Of a stretch of DNA of 64,000 bases, positions 60,587 through 64,000 are shown in pieces (position 1 is the stretch's first letter; each line of letters opens with the position of its first letter). The stretch covers positions 37,092 to 101,091 of the forward strand of contig NZ_BMJJ01000010.1 in assembly GCF_014643375.1 (NCBI RefSeq). The letters are read 5' to 3'. This DNA is from Aureimonas glaciei (GTDB taxonomy: Bacteria > Pseudomonadota > Alphaproteobacteria > Rhizobiales > Rhizobiaceae). A model generated the notes under the pieces. It saw only the letters and a program-made list of their open reading frames with translations, did not search any database and had not been told where the DNA came from. The position numbers and the translations under genes are program-made.

Positions 60587-60856
60587 CTAATTCTGTATCG
60601 CGGCGGCGGATGCCCGTCTCGCTGTGCGAGCGAGAACGGCCTCCTGAAGCACGGCGGCGACCACGAAGGACAGCTGGAAGGCGGCGCCGGCGCAGACGGC
60701 GAAACCGAAAGCAGCCAGCCAGGAGGTGGCGCTGGCCAGGGCCAACAGGCCGGTCACGAGGCTGACGACCAGGGACAGGACGACCATCCAGGGCAAGGTG
60801 GTGGTCGTCCCCGACAACAGACCGAAGCCTGCCGCCGCGGCAATCAGCAAGAGCAT
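60587..60856 (-). CDS. Small membrane protein (89 aa)
   Basis: Three hydrophobic helices (LLLIAAAAGFGLLSG, PWMVVLSLVVSLVTGLLALA, WLAAFGFAVCAGAAFQLSFV) and a short basic C-terminus. The start at 60856 has GGAG 7 bases upstream; an in-frame start 42 bases upstream has none. Rhizobial exopolysaccharide repressors of the ExoX/SyrA class are of this size and also membrane proteins, so that role is possible, but no sequence motif decides it. Confidence 0.55.
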   Translation of the reverse strand: MLLLIAAAAGFGLLSGTTTTLPWMVVLSLVVSLVTGLLALASATSWLAAFGFAVCAGAAFQLSFVVAAVLQEAVLARTARRASAAAIQN

Positions 60857-60966
60857 CGTGTTTCTCCCATGGTCCGCCCGAAGCTTTGGGCCCCACATGT
60901 TAACAAGCCGTTCCGCGCCGACCCCTCATATCTAAGCGGTTATCGCCTCAAATTACCAGTGAGCAT

Positions 60967-61632
60967 TTATCGCGTCTTGACGATCAGGTCGATCGGCCGG
61001 TGCGGGCGGACGATCACACGGGCCCGCAGCGGCACGCGATCGAAGAGGTCGATGATGTCCTGGTTCATGAGGCGGATGCAGCCGGAGGTCGCGCCGTGGC
61101 CGATCGACCACCATTCGCCGGTGCCATGCAGCCGGAAAAGCGTGTCGCGGCCGTCCTGATGAAGATAGAGCGCCCGCGCGCCGAGCGGGTTCGACGGTCC
61201 GCCGGCGAGGCCGCCGGCATGGCGCGCCACTTCCGGCGAACGCTGGATCATCTCGTCCGGGGGCGTCCATCGCGGCCAGGAGCGCTTGGCGCCGATCGCT
61301 GCCTCGCCGCTCCACGATGCGCCGGCCTCGCCGACGCTGATGCCGTAGCGGATCGCGGTGCCGCCCTTTTCCACCAGGTAGAGAAAGCGGTTGGTGGAAT
61401 CGACGACGATCGTCCCCGGCGGCTCGCCGGCGCCATAGGCCACGCGCTGGCGCAGAAGACGGGGATCCATTCGTGCGGCCGGAACGGCCTCGACGACGAA
61501 TCCCTTGTCGACCGTGCGGCCGTAGGAGGCGGGCGGCAAACGCTTGCCTTCGGCCGCCGGCGCGCTCCCCGCTGCCAGAAGCGCGACCGTCACCACGGCG
61601 AGGAGCCGAGCCCGGCGGGAGGGGCCGGTCAT
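60967..61632 (-). CDS. L,D-transpeptidase, YkuD/ErfK family (221 aa)
   Basis: A cell-wall cross-linking or lipoprotein-anchoring enzyme, exported to the periplasm. The signal peptide RRARLLAVVTVALLAAGSAP is followed by the YkuD domain beginning at TIVVDSTNRFLYLVEKGGTA. The active-site block is LHGTGEWWSIGHGATSGCIR (His, Ser-x-Gly-Cys-Ile-Arg), with the catalytic Cys in SGCIR. Start ATG 61632; GTG 61641 is also in frame. It lies outside the polysaccharide operon. Confidence 0.92.
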   Translation of the reverse strand: MTGPSRRARLLAVVTVALLAAGSAPAAEGKRLPPASYGRTVDKGFVVEAVPAARMDPRLLRQRVAYGAGEPPGTIVVDSTNRFLYLVEKGGTAIRYGISVGEAGASWSGEAAIGAKRSWPRWTPPDEMIQRSPEVARHAGGLAGGPSNPLGARALYLHQDGRDTLFRLHGTGEWWSIGHGATSGCIRLMNQDIIDLFDRVPLRARVIVRPHRPIDLIVKTR

Positions 61633-61970
61633 CGCCCGCACCAGGCCGACGGCGGCACGCCGGGGCGGTGGCGCCCATGCGTCAGATCAATGGGGTGCAT
61701 GGCGGCCGTTCCCTTTGGCCGCGGCGTCGCCCCAGACCGTCCCGGCCTCGCCCGACGAAGACCATCGGTGGCCACGGCGAGAGTAACCCGCACGGCCCGG
61801 GCCGAACAGGCGGCGGCGCGATTTTCCAGCGCCGGGCCGGACCTCGCCGGACGTTTTGCTCGCCGTTCGGGCGCGAAGGGGTGGGGCAAAGGGAGGCGAA
61901 GGAGCGGGTGGTCGGCGCCGCGGGGCTCGCGCTCCCTCTTGCTCGGAGGCGATGGCCGAGGGCTCGGCGA
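61633..61970. other. Intergenic region, nothing recognised
   Basis: 338 bases of high-GC sequence between the L,D-transpeptidase start and the end of the protease gene. I see no gene with a ribosome-binding site, no clear promoter and no terminator-like hairpin with a T run. Confidence 0.4.
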
Positions 61971-62561
61971 TCAGTTCATCGCGTACCAGAGGCGCGGATT
62001 CTCGGACGAGGCGATCTTCAGCCAGGTCAGGTCGGTGCGATGCCATTCGGTGAGCCGATCGTTGCGGCTGTCGAGGACGAGGTCGCCCCTGCTGGTGCGC
62101 ACGACGAGAACGGCATGGCCTTCTCCGCTGCGGATGCGCGTCACGGCCATTTGCAGGGACGCGGCGGGAAACCCGGCGCGGATGAGGAGGTGCCGCTTGG
62201 TCAGCGCAAAGTCCTCGCAGTCCCCGGCCGCCATTCCGACGCTCCAGACGTCGGCCTTGTCGTGCTGCGGCAGCATCAGGCGGTTGACCCGGCGGTTGAT
62301 CCGCGCCAGACGCATTCGGGCATGGAGGTCCCAGGCGATGGTCGCCTCGACGCCGCCGCGGCACTCGCCGGGTTGGCGCTGGCAGAACAGGATGTAGGAA
62401 AAGGGCGCCAGCGTCGTCCTGTTGGCGGTGATGTGCGCCGACGGCTCGATTTCAGGTGCGATGCGGGCGAGGCCGCTGAGGTCGGCCTGTGCCGGGAGAG
62501 GCAGCACCGCCAGGATAGCCAGGCCGGCGCATAGTCTCCCTAAAAACCCTTGCGCCCGCAT
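61971..62561 (-). CDS. Transglutaminase-like cysteine protease, BTLCP (196 aa)
   Basis: A periplasmic papain-like enzyme: signal peptide LGRLCAGLAILAVLPLPAQA, then the bacterial transglutaminase-like cysteine protease domain. Its catalytic triad is Cys in AAGDCEDFALTKRHLL, His in SGEGHAVLVVRT and Asp in GDLVLDSRNDRL. Relatives such as LapG cleave surface adhesins under c-di-GMP control; no lapA- or lapD-like gene is in the window. Common in alphaproteobacteria. Confidence 0.88.
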   Translation of the reverse strand: MRAQGFLGRLCAGLAILAVLPLPAQADLSGLARIAPEIEPSAHITANRTTLAPFSYILFCQRQPGECRGGVEATIAWDLHARMRLARINRRVNRLMLPQHDKADVWSVGMAAGDCEDFALTKRHLLIRAGFPAASLQMAVTRIRSGEGHAVLVVRTSRGDLVLDSRNDRLTEWHRTDLTWLKIASSENPRLWYAMN

Positions 62562-62772
62562 TTTCCAGCTCCGGTTGCTTCCGGACCGTAGATATACTTC
62601 GGCGTTTTATTTCACGTTGCCAATATGGGTCGAATTTTAGAGGCTTGCGATGCTGCGACGACGGGCTGGCTCCGGTCGCGTCCGGCCGGGTCCGGGCGTG
62701 GGTGAGTACGGCATCCCAGGCCTGCGGCGGGACCGCGCCAACCGGCGGCCGCGCGGTGGGGCAGGGCGGGCG

Positions 62773-62973
62773 TCAGTTGCGGCCGAGCGCGTCGTAGAGG
62801 CCGCGCCGGGCGCCCCGGACGGGCACCGCGTATTGCTTCTGGGCGGGCTGGAAGGACCGAGTCGACAGGGCTTCCGGTTGCGCGGGGGATGCCTTCTGTC
62901 CATGCGGGCAGGTGTCGATATGGGGGCCGTGCCACAGGTCGCAATGCGGGCAATGCCAGGCGGTGCGCGTCAT
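62773..62973 (-). CDS. Small zinc-ribbon-like protein (66 aa)
   Basis: The N-terminal WHCPHCDLWHGPHIDTCPHG carries Cys-x2-Cys and a later Cys/His group that could bind one zinc ion. The remainder is basic and polar (RSFQPAQKQYAVPVRGARRG). ATG 62973 is backed by the ribosome-binding site GGAGG 5 bases upstream. No partner is evident. The 211 bases between it and the protease gene hold nothing I can name. Confidence 0.6.
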   Translation of the reverse strand: MTRTAWHCPHCDLWHGPHIDTCPHGQKASPAQPEALSTRSFQPAQKQYAVPVRGARRGLYDALGRN

Positions 62974-63097
62974 CCTAACCTCCAAAACAAGAGATGAACC
63001 GGGAGGTTAGGCTCGAAAACTTGCCTCAGAATTATGCGCCGGCGTCCGGTTCCCGCCGAGCGGCCGCGGGCGGGCCGGAGCCCTGCCCCCCCCCCCC

Positions 63098-63118
63098 AAA
63101 AAAAAAGGGCGGTCGCCC
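63098..63118 (-). terminator. Intrinsic terminator of the cheY gene
   Basis: On the complement strand a GC stem (GGGCGACCGCCC, 63107-63118) is followed by nine T (A9 at 63098-63106 on the plus strand), right after the stop of the receiver gene. A C12 run (63086-63097) lies next to it. Confidence 0.8.
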
Positions 63119-63123
63119 GACGG

Positions 63124-63513
63124 CTACTGAAGCTTTCCGACGACGGCTTCGATGGTCTTCTGCAGAACCGGCACGGAGATCGGCTTGACCAGGAAATTGT
63201 TGACGCCGAGGGCGGCGGCCTTCTGCACGAGCTCGCGGTCGCCGCGGCCGGTGAGGATGATGAAGGGCGTCTTCTTCGTCGGCGGATAGGAGCGCACCGC
63301 CTTCAGGAGCTGCAGGCCGTCGACCTTGGGCATGTTGAAGTCGGAGATGATGATGTGACAGGGCGCGCTCATCAGCATCTTCAGCGCCTCCTCGCCGTCC
63401 ACGGCCATCGTGATCTGCGAAATGCCCAGCTGGTCGAGCGCGTCGCGGATCAGCATACGGCTGGTGCGCTGGTCGTCGACGATCATGACTTTCAGTTGCG
63501 ACTTGAAGGCCAT
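63124..63513 (-). CDS. cheY: Single-domain response regulator, CheY-like (129 aa)
   Basis: A receiver domain with all key residues: acidic pair in VMIVDDQRTSR, phosphoacceptor Asp in IIISDFNMPKVDGLQLL, Thr in PFIILTGRGDR and Lys in NFLVKPISVPVLQKTI. ATG 63513 has a GGAGAGG ribosome-binding site; a longer in-frame start lacks one. The MAFKSQLKVMIVDDQ start and DQLGISQITMAVDGEEALKM resemble rhizobial CheY2, which drives the flagellar motor. Transcribed after another cheY (63993), 111 bases apart. Confidence 0.85.
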   Translation of the reverse strand: MAFKSQLKVMIVDDQRTSRMLIRDALDQLGISQITMAVDGEEALKMLMSAPCHIIISDFNMPKVDGLQLLKAVRSYPPTKKTPFIILTGRGDRELVQKAAALGVNNFLVKPISVPVLQKTIEAVVGKLQ

Positions 63514-63624
63514 ACCCTCTCCTTCTCGATTTCTGGAATGGCGGAGGGTGACTTCGGCCGGCCGCCCGATCTTCTCTTGGCGCAACCGGCGCGAAAGTCC
63601 AGTCCCGTCTCGGGCGCGGCAGGC

Positions 63625-63993
63625 TCAGGCGGCGACGCGGCGGATGGCGTCGACGAGCTTGACGGGATCGAAGGGCTTGACGATCCAGCCGGTGGCACCG
63701 GCGCCGCGGGCTCTCGCCTTCTTCTCCGGATCGCTCTCGGTGGAGAGGACGAGGATCGGGATGACGCGGCGGTTCACGTCGGCGCGCACTTCCTCGATGA
63801 ACTGCAGGCCGTCCATGCGCGGCATGTTGACGTCGGTGATGATGACGTCGGGATAGGCCATGCCTTCCAGCACTTCGAGGCCGTGCACGCCGTCCTCGGC
63901 CTGGACGACGATGAAGCCGGAATCCTGCAGGGCGCGGCGCAGCATTTCGCGCATGGTGCGCGAATCGTCGACGGTCAGGATCGTCTTGGTCAT
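63625..63993 (-). CDS. cheY: Single-domain response regulator, CheY-like (122 aa)
   Basis: A second receiver domain: LTVDDSRTMREMLRRAL (acidic pocket), phosphoacceptor Asp in VIITDVNMPRMDGLQFIEEV, Ser/Thr in ILVLSTESDPEKK, Lys in GWIVKPFDPVKLVDAIRRV. Rhizobial chemotaxis loci encode two CheYs, one acting as phosphate sink (CheY1), and this protein matches the CheY1 style. Only 7 bases upstream are in the window. The rest of the chemotaxis operon probably lies to the right. Confidence 0.88.
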   Translation of the reverse strand: MTKTILTVDDSRTMREMLRRALQDSGFIVVQAEDGVHGLEVLEGMAYPDVIITDVNMPRMDGLQFIEEVRADVNRRVIPILVLSTESDPEKKARARGAGATGWIVKPFDPVKLVDAIRRVAA

Positions 63994-64000
63994 AGGGAGA

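Overview
High-GC chromosomal DNA of an alphaproteobacterium, most likely in Hyphomicrobiales (rhizobial or Aurantimonas-like). This rests on gene content: a Rhizobiales-type taurine dehydrogenase pair, a MocR-type TauR, a BTLCP cysteine protease, a RirA-like iron box and a CheY pair. The species assignment is inference, since nothing could be searched.

Region 1 (1-7806) is the right-hand part of an integrated genetic island. It ends in a tyrosine recombinase next to a 3' fragment of a tRNA-Arg(CCU) gene. Its cargo is small genes of unknown function. Two encode paralogues with a domain like the C-terminal domain of the RNA polymerase alpha subunit, and two encode paralogous small helix-turn-helix proteins. 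There is also a very acidic protein, an HNH/AP2 nuclease-like protein, and two genes that look broken (a frameshift and an in-frame stop). Three genes share the same leader sequence, and the first gene has a textbook promoter with a perfect palindrome inside it. This is the least explained part of the window.

Region 2 (7875-16345) holds a small stress-type protein, an FCD-type GntR regulator, a five-gene peptide ABC importer and a gamma-glutamyltransferase: uptake and breakdown of peptides or gamma-glutamyl compounds.

Region 3 (16441-25170) is a taurine-nitrogen scavenging cluster. tauXY (dehydrogenase) is divergent from tauABC (uptake). An aldehyde dehydrogenase (SafD-like) and a TauE/SafE-like exporter follow, then the MocR regulator tauR. 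Together these would import taurine, release ammonia and export sulfoacetate; no xsc or pta is seen.

Region 4 (25405-29409) is a siderophore-type iron ABC transporter preceded by a TGA-N9-TCA iron box.

Region 5 (29468-60856) is a large Wzx/Wzy-type exopolysaccharide locus. It has a priming transferase, a NusG/RfaH-like antiterminator followed by a 455-base leader, a nucleotide-sugar dehydrogenase, two epimerases and a UDP-xylose synthase. It also has four glycosyltransferases, four methyltransferases, an AsnB-like amidotransferase, two acyltransferases, flippase and polymerase candidates, a BY-kinase/Wzz co-polymerase and a Wza lipoprotein.

Region 6 (60967-64000) has a secreted L,D-transpeptidase, a BTLCP protease, a tiny zinc-ribbon protein and two single-domain CheY receivers, probably the end of a chemotaxis locus.
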